A stretch of 64,000 bases of DNA from NCBI RefSeq assembly GCF_030930995.1, contig NZ_CP133217.1, positions 434,001-498,000 on the forward strand, in the 5' to 3' direction. The stretch comes from Thiothrix subterranea. GTDB taxonomy: Bacteria > Pseudomonadota > Gammaproteobacteria > Thiotrichales > Thiotrichaceae. Made by a program: the position numbers and the translations under genes. Of the stretch, positions 27,725 to 36,559 are shown piece after piece (positions within the stretch are counted from its first letter, which is position 1; every line of letters begins with the position of its first letter). The notes under the pieces are model-generated. The model was not told where the DNA came from, made no database searches, and saw only the letters and a program-made list of their open reading frames with translations.

Positions 27725-28297
27725 ATGGCACGCACCCCATCCACCATGTTAGAACTTGGCACCGATGCACCTGATTTCACACTATTAGAGCCAGCCAGCG
27801 GCAATCTCATCAGTAAACAAGATTTTTCAGGCAAACCATTATTGGTTATTTTTATTTGTAACCATTGCCCCTACGTGATTTTAATCCGCGACGTTTTCAC
27901 GCAATTGGCAAAAGATTACCAAGAACGCGGCGTCGCCGTGGTCGCCATCAATGCTAACGATGTCGACAATTATCCCGATGATAGCCCCGAAAAAATGATC
28001 GAAGCCGTACACGCACACGGCTACACCTTTCCGTATTTGTATGACGACACTCAAGCGGTGGCTAAAGCATATAAAGCGGCTTGCACCCCTGACCTCTTCC
28101 TCTTCGACGAACACCACCAGTTGTTCTATCGTGGGCAATTTGATGATGCCCGACCGCGTGGGGATATACCCGTGACCGGCAATGATTTGCGCCATGCACT
28201 GGATCGCTTACTCGACAATATGTACCCGCCCGATGAGCAAAAACCCTCGCTAGGCTGCAATATTAAGTGGAAAGCGGGCAATGAACCGAATTACTAA
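27725..28297 (+). CDS. Thioredoxin-fold protein (AhpC/TSA-like)
   Basis: A 190-residue protein starting after AAGGAGG. The fold is that of the peroxiredoxin/thioredoxin-like family: APDFTLLEPASGN, then FICNHCPYVILIRDVF with a single Cys where thioredoxins have CxxC, VVAINANDVDNYPDDSPEKM, and CTPDLFLFD with a second Cys that may serve as partner. No signal peptide is seen, so it is probably cytoplasmic. A role in thiol redox or peroxide handling is inferred. It is divergent from the MBL-fold gene. Confidence 0.82.
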   Translation: MARTPSTMLELGTDAPDFTLLEPASGNLISKQDFSGKPLLVIFICNHCPYVILIRDVFTQLAKDYQERGVAVVAINANDVDNYPDDSPEKMIEAVHAHGYTFPYLYDDTQAVAKAYKAACTPDLFLFDEHHQLFYRGQFDDARPRGDIPVTGNDLRHALDRLLDNMYPPDEQKPSLGCNIKWKAGNEPNY

Positions 28298-28312
28298 TGT
28301 GGAAGAAAGCGT

Positions 28313-29140
28313 TCACGGGCTGAAACGGCCTGTGGAAGCACCATGACGCGCATTGGCGGAACTGACGGCATTGAGGCAATTGCGCCATTCCCGAATCTCT
28401 GGCGATTGCGACGCTGGCAATAATTCCCCGCTACGCAAACTGCGGGCTACCTCGTCTTGATGCAGGCGCAGGGCTGTCCACCATTCGACGAAATCGACCC
28501 ATACCGTACACAACAGGCGGTAAGTACGGGAACTGATAGACCCATCCAGCAAAGTGCGCAAATGGGATAACTCTGCTTTCAAGGTCGTGGTCGCCACCGG
28601 CACATCACCGTATAAGGCGGCATGACAGGCTTCCAAGGTTAGCCCGTCTGGGTTCAGCGCTAGGATGCAGAGGATTTCGACCATACGGGGAGTGACGTGC
28701 AAGATTTTACCGCGAAAACGTACCCAAGGCTGACCCAAGGCATGGATTTCCAATTGCGCACGCGGCAGATGGCGTGGCAAGTGTTGCGCAATGTCTTGCG
28801 CCAGTGAGCCAGCCATGAGTTCACCGGCGACAGAATGGCGTTCCAAATTCATGCCCAAACTTAACACGCCATGCAATTCACCGGATTGCGGATGGAGAAT
28901 CGGCGCTGAATAACACACCCAATCCGATAAAAGCGTCCAATTGGCTTTGCTGGCGTAAGTCCACAACAGCCGCCCATGCTGATCAGCCAGCGTAATCAGC
29001 AATTCGTTGGTATGCACCAATTGGCTGATTTTTTCCAACGATGGCGCGGCTGCCAATTGCAAAGGGGCGGAATCCCAAAGTTGCCAAGTGCCGTCATTTG
29101 GTGCGTAGCCCACCCTGTCATCGCCCATGTTCATGAGCAT
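28313..29140 (-). CDS. Shortened GAF-type transcriptional regulator paralog
   Basis: A 275-residue protein related to the regulator at 31941. Shared blocks include CYSAPILHPQSGELHGVL, EIHALGQ and ILCILALNPDGLTLE. Compared with its relative it lacks the N-terminal 80 residues and the GAF core with GTNGVG, so ligand binding may be lost; the C-terminal winged-helix-like and helical part remains. The start overlaps the stop of the split secreted-protein gene by 10 nt; an ATGA overlap at 29134 is an alternative start. A DNA-binding role is inferred from the relative. Confidence 0.6.
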   Translation of the reverse strand: MLMNMGDDRVGYAPNDGTWQLWDSAPLQLAAAPSLEKISQLVHTNELLITLADQHGRLLWTYASKANWTLLSDWVCYSAPILHPQSGELHGVLSLGMNLERHSVAGELMAGSLAQDIAQHLPRHLPRAQLEIHALGQPWVRFRGKILHVTPRMVEILCILALNPDGLTLEACHAALYGDVPVATTTLKAELSHLRTLLDGSISSRTYRLLCTVWVDFVEWWTALRLHQDEVARSLRSGELLPASQSPEIREWRNCLNAVSSANARHGASTGRFSP

Positions 29141-31808
29141 TTTAAGGCACTGCGTAGCGCATCCAACTGTTGTTGCAGATTGGTGCGTTGGGTGGAAACA
29201 CTCAGTCGGTTGAGCAAGGTAGACAAGATTTGAATTTGACGACTGATTCCGCCCAATTTAGCCGCATTCTTTTCACACGCTGGAATAGCGGAAATAATCG
29301 GCTCAGGTAAGGTAGCGGCGGTTTCACATTGCACCGCGCCACCATAGTTGCCGGTATAAGCATTGCCACCCAACCAGCCGACATTGGTAAATTCATTGCC
29401 GGGGTTGGTATTGACTGAATTGGGTAACTGGCTGAATGGGTCGCTATTCTCCAGCAAAGCCATTCCCGGCACGCACCCGGATGGGCTGGTGAAGGAAAAG
29501 ATGCGCTGCTCCTTGCCTGCCTGCCAACCGAATGCGGGCGGGCGACCACCGCTGTATAACAACCCGAATGACAAATAATCCGCTTGGCGGTTTTCGGTGG
29601 GGGCTTTTACCTGTGAATGGTTAACCCAGCTAATGCCCTTGACAGCGCTTTTCAGGCTATTGATAATCGGGTAGCCGGAGGTTTCTAACCCCCAGCCCCC
29701 ACACCACCCTGCGTGCGGCTCCGCACAGGGCGGTTCATCAGCCGTTGGGATAACGGCACTTGACCCATTGATCCTTGAGCGACACTAACCCTTGTTCCTT
29801 CAGCCAGCGATTCGACAGCCCCATTTGCATGGCCTTGGTCTTTGCCAGCCGGTAGTAGCCTTTGGAACTCAACCCGATGCTGACCGCCAACCGTTCCGGG
29901 ACGCCCAGCTTGATCAGGTTGCGGATGCGGGTGCGCGGTTTCCGCCATTGCTTGAGGTAGCACATGCGGATTCTGCGCCGTATCCAGTAGTCCAGCCGTT
30001 CCACCGGGTCAAAGATGACCAGAGCAAAGTAGTTCATCCAGCCGGTGAGGTATTCCTTCAGCTTCCGGTAGCGGTATTCCCAACTGACGCCCCACGAGCG
30101 GTTGGTCAGTTGGCGAATACGGTGCTTGAAGGCTGCCAGACTCGCAGGACTCCAGATAAGGTGGAGTCCCCGGAACTGGTAGCCGAGGAAGCAGAGTTCG
30201 TTCATCGGCAGGACGCTGCTTTTGTCGGCGTTGACCGGCAACTTGAGGGTTTGCAGAAAGGTTTCGACTTCAGTTTTGATGCGCTGCCCTTCTGCAAGGG
30301 TTTTTGCGCCAATCACGAAGTCGTCGGCGTAACGGGCGAACCGGTAGCCTTTACGTTCCAGAAACCGGTCAAGGTCGTCGAGCAGGATGTTTGCCAACAG
30401 TGGCGACAGTGGACCACCTTGGGGGACACCCCGTGGGTGGCTTCGATGTTGCCGTGGTGGCTGACACCTGCCCGCAGGTATTTGCCGATCAGGGTAAGAA
30501 CATGCGGGTCGTTGACCCGTTTGCCCAGCCGGTGCATCAGCAGGTCGTGGTCTACGTTGTCGAAGAATTTCGACAGGACGATGTCCACGGCGTAACGGTC
30601 GCCGCGCCGGATGAAGCCTTGTACCGCCCTGATGGCGTGGTGGGCTGAACGGTGCGGACGGAAGCCGTAGCTGTGTTCCGAGAAGCTGGGGTCAACCAAC
30701 GGTTGCAGGCGTTGTACGATGGCTTGCTGGATCAGCCGGTCGTTGACGGTGGGAATACCCAGCAAACGGACACCGCCGTTCGGTTTGGGAATCTCTACCC
30801 GTCTGACTGGCTGCGGGCAATAATAACCCGCCAGCAACCCGCGCCGGATGTTTGCCAGTGGGCTTTCGCCCAGTCCGGGTAGGCGTCCAGCGTGATGCCG
30901 TCGATGCCTGCGCTGCCCTTGTTCTGCCGCACATGTTTCCATGCCGGGTGCAGGTTGGTGGGCAACAAAATGTCATTCAGTAAGGTTTGTTCCATGTTCA
31001 TGGTTGCTCAATGGATGTTGTGGGAGGCTCGCTGCCACGTTGACCGCCTTTGGCATCGCTGCCGCCAAGGTCAGGTGGGCTGCTCCTCCCCTGATGTTCC
31101 GGCCTTCACCGTGTCCCCGCCATTACGCCGGGCGTTGGGCTACTATGCCGTCTGCTGACTTCTGCTTAATCACGGTGAAGATTGCTCCCGCCGCGCTGCC
31201 GTTTGTCATCCGGTTCGCTCGCTGCTGGCGGATGACATGCCAGAACGCCCAGACCTTTTCTATACCCGCGCCTGTACGGGTTCACGACGACCGCTGGTTA
31301 AGCAGATCTCCCCGAATAAGAACATGAACTGTCACTGCACAACCCCGTCATTTACTGTATCTCGCGAACCACTGGATTTCGTGACCTTGTGCCCACTCAT
31401 CCCTGAGACTCAGCCTTGTATGACGTTTCTGTCCGTAGGCTCGCAGTTTTGCGCTTCGGCTTCCTTCCCACCAGCCCTCGCGGGGTGGCAGTTGCCGTCG
31501 GCTAGTAGTTATGCCGCTCTGAAAGCCAGAACGGTGGGTTCTCCTACAGGGGACTTGCACCCCATGAGTTCATGCCCATGTCGGGCGTACACAAAACCGT
31601 TGCCATCCGTCGAGCGCGGCACGACCAAGCTGACTTGCGCTGACAATGCCATGTCGGGCGTGGGTACGGTGTCTGGGGTCATGTAGACCACGTATTCATT
31701 GCTGCTGGTTTCATGGCTAATACGGAACTGGACACCCGCAGCCGCTGGTGCGCTTGCTGTTAAAGCCAGTGTGATGAGGGTGGCATGGATGGATGTTAGG
31801 GGTTTCAT
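29131..31808 (-). CDS. Secreted protein gene split by a group II intron
   Basis: Exon 1 is 31591-31808 and exon 2 is 29131-29665. Joined, they give an uninterrupted 250-residue frame across the junction (NGFV then INSLKSAVKG). The product has a signal peptide (LITLALTASAPAAAG) and would be exported. Exon 2 contains a Gly/Asn-rich stretch (GNEFTNVGWLGGNAYTGNYG), several Cys, and a C-terminal helical segment (ILSTLLNRLSVSTQRTNLQQ). I recognise no family. It lies between two related regulator genes on the same strand and overlaps the second. If the intron is not removed, the product stops after 99 residues. Confidence 0.6.
29666..31590 (-). mobile_element. Group II intron
   Basis: A 1,925-bp element on the minus strand. 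The 5' end reads GTACGCCCGACATGGG, close to the GUGYG start and following stem of bacterial group II introns. Near the 3' end GAACCGCCCTGTGCGGAGCC followed by its pairing partner GCACGCAGGGTGGT looks like domain V, then a domain VI-like hairpin with GGGGGTT and AACCTCC, ending ...CCCGAT (AY rule). The boundaries were placed by these signals and by restoration of the host reading frame. About 590 nt between the 5' end and the reverse transcriptase start hold the ribozyme domains I-III. Confidence 0.8.
29738..31001 (-). pseudogene. ltrA-like: Group II intron reverse transcriptase/maturase, inactivated
   Basis: The protein begins MEQTLLNDILLPTNLHPAWK and runs through NKGSAGIDGITLDAYPDWAKAHW, then changes frame near 30860 (continuing ANIRRGLLAGYYCPQPVRR), and again near 30415 (continuing LLANILLDDLDRFLERKGYR). 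YADD, the catalytic motif, is intact (RFARYADDFVIG) and a maturase domain follows (WMNYFALVIFDPVERLDYW). In motif A the expected catalytic Asp is Val (VDIVLSKFFD, codon GTC for GAC). Two frameshifts plus this change make activity very unlikely. No endonuclease domain is present. Confidence 0.88.
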
Positions 31809-31878
31809 GGCATTGCTCCTTGCGACTTTATTAGGGCTTGTTATCGGTTGCCGACAGTGCCTAATTTACCGGAAAAGG

Positions 31879-31930
31879 GGTTTAACAAAGGTTGGTAATG
31901 GGCGTTTTGTTCACCAACCTTTGTTAAACC
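31879..31930. repeat. Perfect 18-bp inverted repeat
   Basis: GGTTTAACAAAGGTTGGT and ACCAACCTTTGTTAAACC are exact reverse complements separated by 16 nt. It lies 10 nt past the stop of the regulator gene at 31941 and 70 nt upstream of the start of the split secreted-protein gene. It could be a terminator (on the minus strand only CCCCTTTTCC follows) or an operator or attenuator between the two genes. Confidence 0.7.
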
Positions 31931-31940
31931 TTGGTGGTCA

Positions 31941-33134
31941 TCAGCAGGCCAGCAATTCGAGTAAGCGTTCCCGTACCAACGGGTTACACAGCAGGTTGTT
32001 GGCGTGATCGAGCAAGGTTTGAGCATCCTGACAGCGGTATAACAACGCCTCCATACCCGCTTCAAGGTGGTTTCGTGCGTCCTCCAATGCCGGAGCGGTG
32101 GAATTCGGTAACAGCGAGCCGTGATACAGCTTGAGCGCGTCTGCAATACGGTTGTTCTGCTGGAGCACCTGTGACAATTCCACGAAATCCGCCCATACGG
32201 ACATGCCCAAGCGGTAAGGATGGCTACTGATTTCCCCCTTCAATAAATGGCGTAATGAGGTGAGAATGGTCTTGATGGTAGCGGGATGGGTGTGCGCATG
32301 AGGGCACAACGCTTGATGCAAGGTTTCTAGGGTGATGCCTTGTGGGTTCAGGGCGAGGATGCAGAGGATTTCAAGCTGACGCTGGTTAAGGTGCAAGCAT
32401 TGCCCCTGAAACAAGACTTTGGCTTGCCCCAAAGCGTGAATTTCGAGGTCGGCTCTGGGCAAGTAAATCGGCAAACGCCGCGCAATATCGTTGGCTATGT
32501 GCGCCACTACGCTTTCCGCAAAGGGAACATGCCGCTGCCAGTGCGTTGTCAAGTCCAACACACCCAGCAATTGCCCGGATTGCGGGTGAATAATCGGGGC
32601 GGCGTAGCACACAATGTCGTGGCAAGCAGGCCAATAATGCTCGGTCGCAAACACGGTACAAGGTCGGCACAAGCTCAATGCCAAACCGACCCCATTCGTG
32701 CCGCTGATGGATTCTGCCCATTGACCACCCGGAATGAAGTTAATGGTTTCGGTAAAGGGTCGCAGGGATGGGTGTTCGGCAGTCCAGAGCAATTTGCCAT
32801 TGGGGTCAGCGATGGCGGCGACAAAGGTATCTTCCTGCACCAGCCGGTTGAGTTTATCCAGCTCAGGGGATACGGCTTGACGCAAGGGGGATGCTTCCCA
32901 CGTCGCTAAAATATTGTGTTCATCGTCACGGGGTGTAGCGATGGGCTGGGATTGCAAGGCGGCAGGGCTGCGCTGCCAAGAGGCAACCGTCGTGGCGTTG
33001 ACCTGTTGGGCAGATTGCCCTTGGCAAGTTGATTTGCCATGACACAAGGGCAAACCCTGAACAAAGCGCTCTTTTTGTATTTCAGCTTGGTCGCGGCGCG
33101 AACGCAACGCTGCTTGGTGCTTGGTAAGGGACAT
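31941..33134 (-). CDS. GAF-domain transcriptional regulator
   Basis: A 397-residue regulator. Residues about 95-250 resemble the GAF sensor of AcoR-type activators (FIPGGQWAESISGTNGVG, FATEHYWPAC, CYAAPIIHPQSGQLLGVLDL). The C-terminal 150 residues hold a winged-helix-like region (LNQRQLEILCILALNPQGIT) and a helical tail. No sigma-54 AAA domain is present. The N-terminal 60 residues contain a Cys-containing HGKSTCQG stretch. It is the first gene of a minus-strand set with the split secreted protein and a shortened copy of itself. Effector and targets are unknown. Confidence 0.7.
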   Translation of the reverse strand: MSLTKHQAALRSRRDQAEIQKERFVQGLPLCHGKSTCQGQSAQQVNATTVASWQRSPAALQSQPIATPRDDEHNILATWEASPLRQAVSPELDKLNRLVQEDTFVAAIADPNGKLLWTAEHPSLRPFTETINFIPGGQWAESISGTNGVGLALSLCRPCTVFATEHYWPACHDIVCYAAPIIHPQSGQLLGVLDLTTHWQRHVPFAESVVAHIANDIARRLPIYLPRADLEIHALGQAKVLFQGQCLHLNQRQLEILCILALNPQGITLETLHQALCPHAHTHPATIKTILTSLRHLLKGEISSHPYRLGMSVWADFVELSQVLQQNNRIADALKLYHGSLLPNSTAPALEDARNHLEAGMEALLYRCQDAQTLLDHANNLLCNPLVRERLLELLAC

Positions 33135-33311
33135 GGGGTTATCTCACCATTTATCAGTGTTTTTTATAATTGACGTGTATGCAGCTTAGTGTTTCTCCTT
33201 TGGCTATGCAAGGGTTTTGGCGGTGTCATTCGTGCGTGGCGTTTAGTTGAGGAAGATCGGGCGGCTTGGTCTATAATGCGCGGCTCTCCCACTCAGACAA
33301 GTACCCCACGC

Positions 33312-34040
33312 ATGAATGCCGAACAGCTCAAACAGCTTGAAACCGACCTTTGGTCTGCCGCCGACAACCTCCGTGCCAATACCGGGCTGAAGTCCAGCGA
33401 ATACGCCACCCCGGTGCTGGGGCTGATTTTCCTCAAGTTTGCCGACAATAAATACCGCCATGCAGAGGCCGAGATTGTGGCGGAACATAAACGTTTGCAA
33501 GGCGGGCGGCGCGAGAAATCGCTGGCGGAGATTGCGCGGGAAAAATGCGGCTTTTACTTGCCAGAACAGGCGCGTTACGCGCATTTGCTAAACTTGCCGG
33601 GGCAGGACGACATTGCCAAGGCAATCAAGCTGGCGATGGAGGCGATGGAGCAATACAAGCCGGAACTGGAAGGCGTGTTGCCCAAGGAAGAATATTTTTC
33701 CTTCAACCGCACCCCGGAAAGCCGCACGGTATTGTTTGATCTGGTGAAAAGTTTTTCCAACATTCCGCTGGATGCCAGTGGCGATGTGTTTGGCAAAATC
33801 TACGAGTTTTTCCTCGGCAAGTTTGCCTTGCGTGAGGGGCAAAAGGGCGGCGAGTTCTTCACCCCAACTTCGGTGGTCAAGCTGATGGTGGAAATCATCG
33901 AGCCGCATCATGGTTCGGTGTATGACCCGGCGTGTGGGTCGGGCGGGATGTTTGTGCAGTCCCAGCATTTTGTGCAACACCGTAGGGGCGGTTCGCGAAC
34001 CGCCCTTACAACTGCCCGTAAGCGTTCACGCCATTTGTAG
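33312..34040 (+). pseudogene. hsdM: Truncated type I modification methyltransferase
   Basis: The first 220 residues or so are a good Hsd[21 protein letters not shown] (N-terminal helical domain), [30 protein letters not shown], and the SAM-binding [14 protein letters not shown]. It then breaks off at 33981 into a palindrome and the IS66 end, and stops within the IS at 34040. The NPPF catalytic motif and the rest of the protein are missing and are not found on the far side of the IS, nor is any hsdS. It cannot be a working methyltransferase. ATG chosen by family N terminus. Confidence 0.9.
33982..34009. repeat. 28-bp palindrome, variant copy at the hsdM break
   Basis: GTAGGGGCGGTTCG followed by CGAACCGCCCTTAC, a near-perfect palindrome of the same length and end pattern (GTAG...TAC) as the copies at 21648, 50615 and 56237 but with a different core. 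It begins exactly where the HsdM similarity ends and lies 8 bp from the left end of the IS66 element. Confidence 0.65.
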
Positions 34041-35603
34041 CGGTTTACAAGCAGAGGTTTGAGCCAAGGGAAAGCGCACCGAGACGGGCTTATGAGCCAA
34101 ACCTTGAGAGCACACATCGCGCATCAATGTCGCCATATTCATCCCCAATTGACGGGCAGTCCCCAACACCGTCAGCACCATCGGACGGAATTGATCACCT
34201 TGTGCGGACTGGCTGGCAAAACTGGTTTTACGCCATTGCACATAGGGTCTGATGACGCGCTCGGCCCGGTTATTGGTGAGGGGAATCCGGGTGTCCTTAA
34301 GGAAGGTCCAGCACATAGGCTCATCCTTGAGCAGATGTTTGCATTGGTTGGTGGTGCGTTTGCAATCGTCCAACGCGAGCCCCTTCTGAAGCGTGGCTTG
34401 GAAGCTGCGGCGCAAGCGCAGTAGCCGCCGTCGGTAGCGTTCCGCCTCATCGGGTTGTTGTTGCCAGCGGTGATGAGTGCGGACAGTGGTATAGGCGATT
34501 AATAACAGGCGCTTGCCGATTATCCCCCCTTCGCCGCCGCGCTCGGCTATTTTGCGGAAGTGGCGAATCAAATGCGCCCAACACAGTTGTCGCCGTTCGG
34601 GTGGGACATTGCCGTAACCGCTGAAGTGGTCAGTGACCAAATAACCGGTAAAATTACCCAACAACGCATCGGCGGCAGCCTTGCCGCGTGAGTAATGGGT
34701 CATGAAGTAACTCACGGTGTTATCCGCCAATGCCCATAACCAGTAGGTGTTCGTGCCGCGATAATGACGGGTCTCATCAGCGTGGCACACCGCCTGTTCG
34801 CGTACATACTGCCCGACTTGACGGTATAGCGGCCTCATCCACGGAATGGCTTTCCCTTGGGCATGGCTGATCGCGCCCGTGCTGAAGCACACGTTGCACA
34901 TTTCTGATAACAGCACCTGGATCTGGCGCATCGACAGACGAAACTGACCACTCAAAATCACTATCCAGGCAATCACGCCCGCACCCATTTGGCCACTGGG
35001 AACCCAGTCCGGCCACGTGCTGGTGTGCTTGACCCCGCAGGATTGGCAAATACCGTGATAAAACTGATGCTCCGTCACATCCGGCGGTGGCGGTGGGGCA
35101 ATGTCCGTGACCTGATGGCAGTAAGGGTTTCCCCAATCAATCGCCACTGCCCCGCCACAAGCGCAGGTGCTTGCTGGGAAATACTGTTCGGTGCGGGTCA
35201 CTCGTTCGGGAGGAAATAACGCCCGTTCGTGACGCGGATGCCCCGGTTGCCCGCCGTGTGGGCGGCCACTCCCCTTGCGCTTGGGGCGCAACGCCCGTTG
35301 TTCCGGGCTGTCGGAGGACGGTGCTTTGGAGCTGTTGCGCGAACTGCTGCCCAGTTTGGCTGCCAGTTCTTCGAGTTGTTTTTGCAGCGTTTCGACTTGT
35401 TGCTCCAGCACCGCTACCCGTGCCACTTGATTCTCCAACTCAGCTATCCGTTCCTGTTGGCGCACGATCACCTCATGGGCTTCTGCCAATGTTGTCGGTA
35501 AGGTAGAAATCGGGGCTAACAAAGGAAAAATGACTCGCTGTTGGGATGGGGGGAATTTACTACAAAATCGCTGGAATTCCTAATGCAGGGCGTGAACGCT
35601 TGC
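34018..35603 (-). mobile_element. IS66-family insertion sequence
   Basis: Ends: GTAAGCGTTCACGCC at 34018-34032 and its inverted copy GGCGTGAACGCTTGC at 35589-35603 (14 of 15 match). Only the large transposase is present, without tnpA or tnpB, as in the ISBst12-like subgroup. IS66 elements make 8-bp target duplications; the flanks AACTGCCC and CAGTCTTC do not match, so this copy probably suffered a deletion or recombination next to one end, which fits the loss of the hsdM remainder. Confidence 0.8.
34026..35522 (-). CDS. tnpC: IS66-family transposase
   Basis: A 498-residue transposase. An N-terminal coiled coil ([20 protein letters not shown]) is followed by a Gly/Pro-rich basic linker ([20 protein letters not shown]), a zinc-finger-like region with Cys pairs (CACGG and CQSCG), and the DDE core: Asp in [11 protein letters not shown], Asp in [10 protein letters not shown], Glu in [11 protein letters not shown]. 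All three catalytic acids are kept and the frame is open, so it may still be active. The stop codon lies inside the left terminal inverted repeat. Confidence 0.93.
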   Translation of the reverse strand: MLAPISTLPTTLAEAHEVIVRQQERIAELENQVARVAVLEQQVETLQKQLEELAAKLGSSSRNSSKAPSSDSPEQRALRPKRKGSGRPHGGQPGHPRHERALFPPERVTRTEQYFPASTCACGGAVAIDWGNPYCHQVTDIAPPPPPDVTEHQFYHGICQSCGVKHTSTWPDWVPSGQMGAGVIAWIVILSGQFRLSMRQIQVLLSEMCNVCFSTGAISHAQGKAIPWMRPLYRQVGQYVREQAVCHADETRHYRGTNTYWLWALADNTVSYFMTHYSRGKAAADALLGNFTGYLVTDHFSGYGNVPPERRQLCWAHLIRHFRKIAERGGEGGIIGKRLLLIAYTTVRTHHRWQQQPDEAERYRRRLLRLRRSFQATLQKGLALDDCKRTTNQCKHLLKDEPMCWTFLKDTRIPLTNNRAERVIRPYVQWRKTSFASQSAQGDQFRPMVLTVLGTARQLGMNMATLMRDVCSQGLAHKPVSVRFPLAQTSACKPLQMA

Positions 35604-35617
35604 CAGTCTTCTCTACT

Positions 35618-36109
35618 TCAGCTTTGTTTAATCAACTCATTCCGCACCTGTTGCTGCAACGCAGATGACAAGCGCAAACCATTAGCTATCGCCCATTCCA
35701 ACAGCTCAAGGGCGGCACTGGCGGTCATAATTTGGCTGCGCGTCGCTTGAATCAGCAAGCCCGCAAACCCCGTGACCCTCAAGCCCAATTGCTGTGCAAC
35801 CTGCCGCCCTTTACGTTCGTCAATAATGAGAGGCAACTGACGGCAAGCAGCCAATTCAATCGCATTAGCTTCACCGGCATCCAGCAGCAGCAACAGCGAG
35901 GCCAGCCGTTTTGAGGGTAATACTTCGACCGTTTCTAGGCAGGGCAAGGTTTGTAAGGTTTGTTTAATGTGCGGTGAACCCACCTGTATTTCAGCCACGA
36001 CCACCGCAGGTATTAGCACGCGATCAAACAGCTTGCACAACAAATCCATTGCCTGAAGTTTTTCCAGCACAATCAAGCTGGTGGTATCACTGACAATCAC
36101 GGTTTTCAT
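35618..36109 (-). CDS. PIN-domain protein of the DUF3368 type (toxin-like)
   Basis: A 163-residue protein: VSDTTSLIVLEKL at the N terminus carries the first PIN Asp, VAEIQVG the Glu, DAGEANAIELA the DxGE signature typical of DUF3368, and LIIDERKGRQVAQQLGL the last acidic site. It is thought to be an RNase toxin. The gene overlaps its upstream partner by 4 nt. It ends 15 bp from the right end of the IS66 element, so it may have been near the deletion that removed the hsdM remainder. Confidence 0.83.
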   Translation of the reverse strand: MKTVIVSDTTSLIVLEKLQAMDLLCKLFDRVLIPAVVVAEIQVGSPHIKQTLQTLPCLETVEVLPSKRLASLLLLLDAGEANAIELAACRQLPLIIDERKGRQVAQQLGLRVTGFAGLLIQATRSQIMTASAALELLEWAIANGLRLSSALQQQVRNELIKQS

Positions 36110-36435
36110 GCGTTAAACAGAGCCTCCAGCGTTTGCAAATCCTCCTGCAAATCATAATCGGCAAAGGGAATGTTCAACTCACCGAGTAACGCCAGTGTAT
36201 CGTGCTTATTTTTTCCCAGAACCTTACCGAGTTGCCCAAGGCTAATGTCACCTGCTTGAAACGCCTTGAGTGCCACCCAGTTTTTCATGCCATTTTCCAG
36301 CAAGGGCAAGCCAAATGGCAGGGCAACCCCCAGCGGTTCGCCGCGACGGGTAATGAGTAGGTATTCATTATGCAACAAGGCATGGCTAAGTTTGCCGGGG
36401 TTGGTTTGTAATTCTTTGATGCCGATGGTATTCAT
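36106..36435 (-). CDS. Antitoxin-like protein with Phd-like and UPF0175-like parts
   Basis: A 109-residue protein. The ATG at 36435 follows GGAGG. Residues 1-45 look like a Phd/YefM DNA-binding domain (IGIKELQTNPGKLSHALL, then LLITRRGEPLGVALP). Residues 50-105 match the UPF0175 pattern (ALKAFQAGDISLGQLGKVLG, then ELNIPFADYDLQEDLQ). UPF0175 genes commonly precede DUF3368 PIN genes, as here. The Phd-like part could give autoregulation at the shared promoter region with the divergent hsdR. Confidence 0.78.
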   Translation of the reverse strand: MNTIGIKELQTNPGKLSHALLHNEYLLITRRGEPLGVALPFGLPLLENGMKNWVALKAFQAGDISLGQLGKVLGKNKHDTLALLGELNIPFADYDLQEDLQTLEALFNA

Positions 36436-36559
36436 GATGCCTCCAAATACTGCGTTGGCGTAGTACCTGATCTTAACACAATACTTATTTTTTGTATTCC
36501 TATGCATCATATCTGCGCTAAACTTCCCCAAATCCGCGCAAATAAACGGGGCATGACAA

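Noticed and set aside
28313-29140. Treating the shorter GAF regulator as a simple pseudogene
   Set aside because: Its frame is open for 275 codons and the C-terminal part is well kept; loss of the GAF core may be functional.
29738-31001. Programmed frameshifting in the reverse transcriptase
   Set aside because: Two separate shifts and a changed catalytic Asp point to decay rather than regulated recoding; no slippery sequence was noticed.
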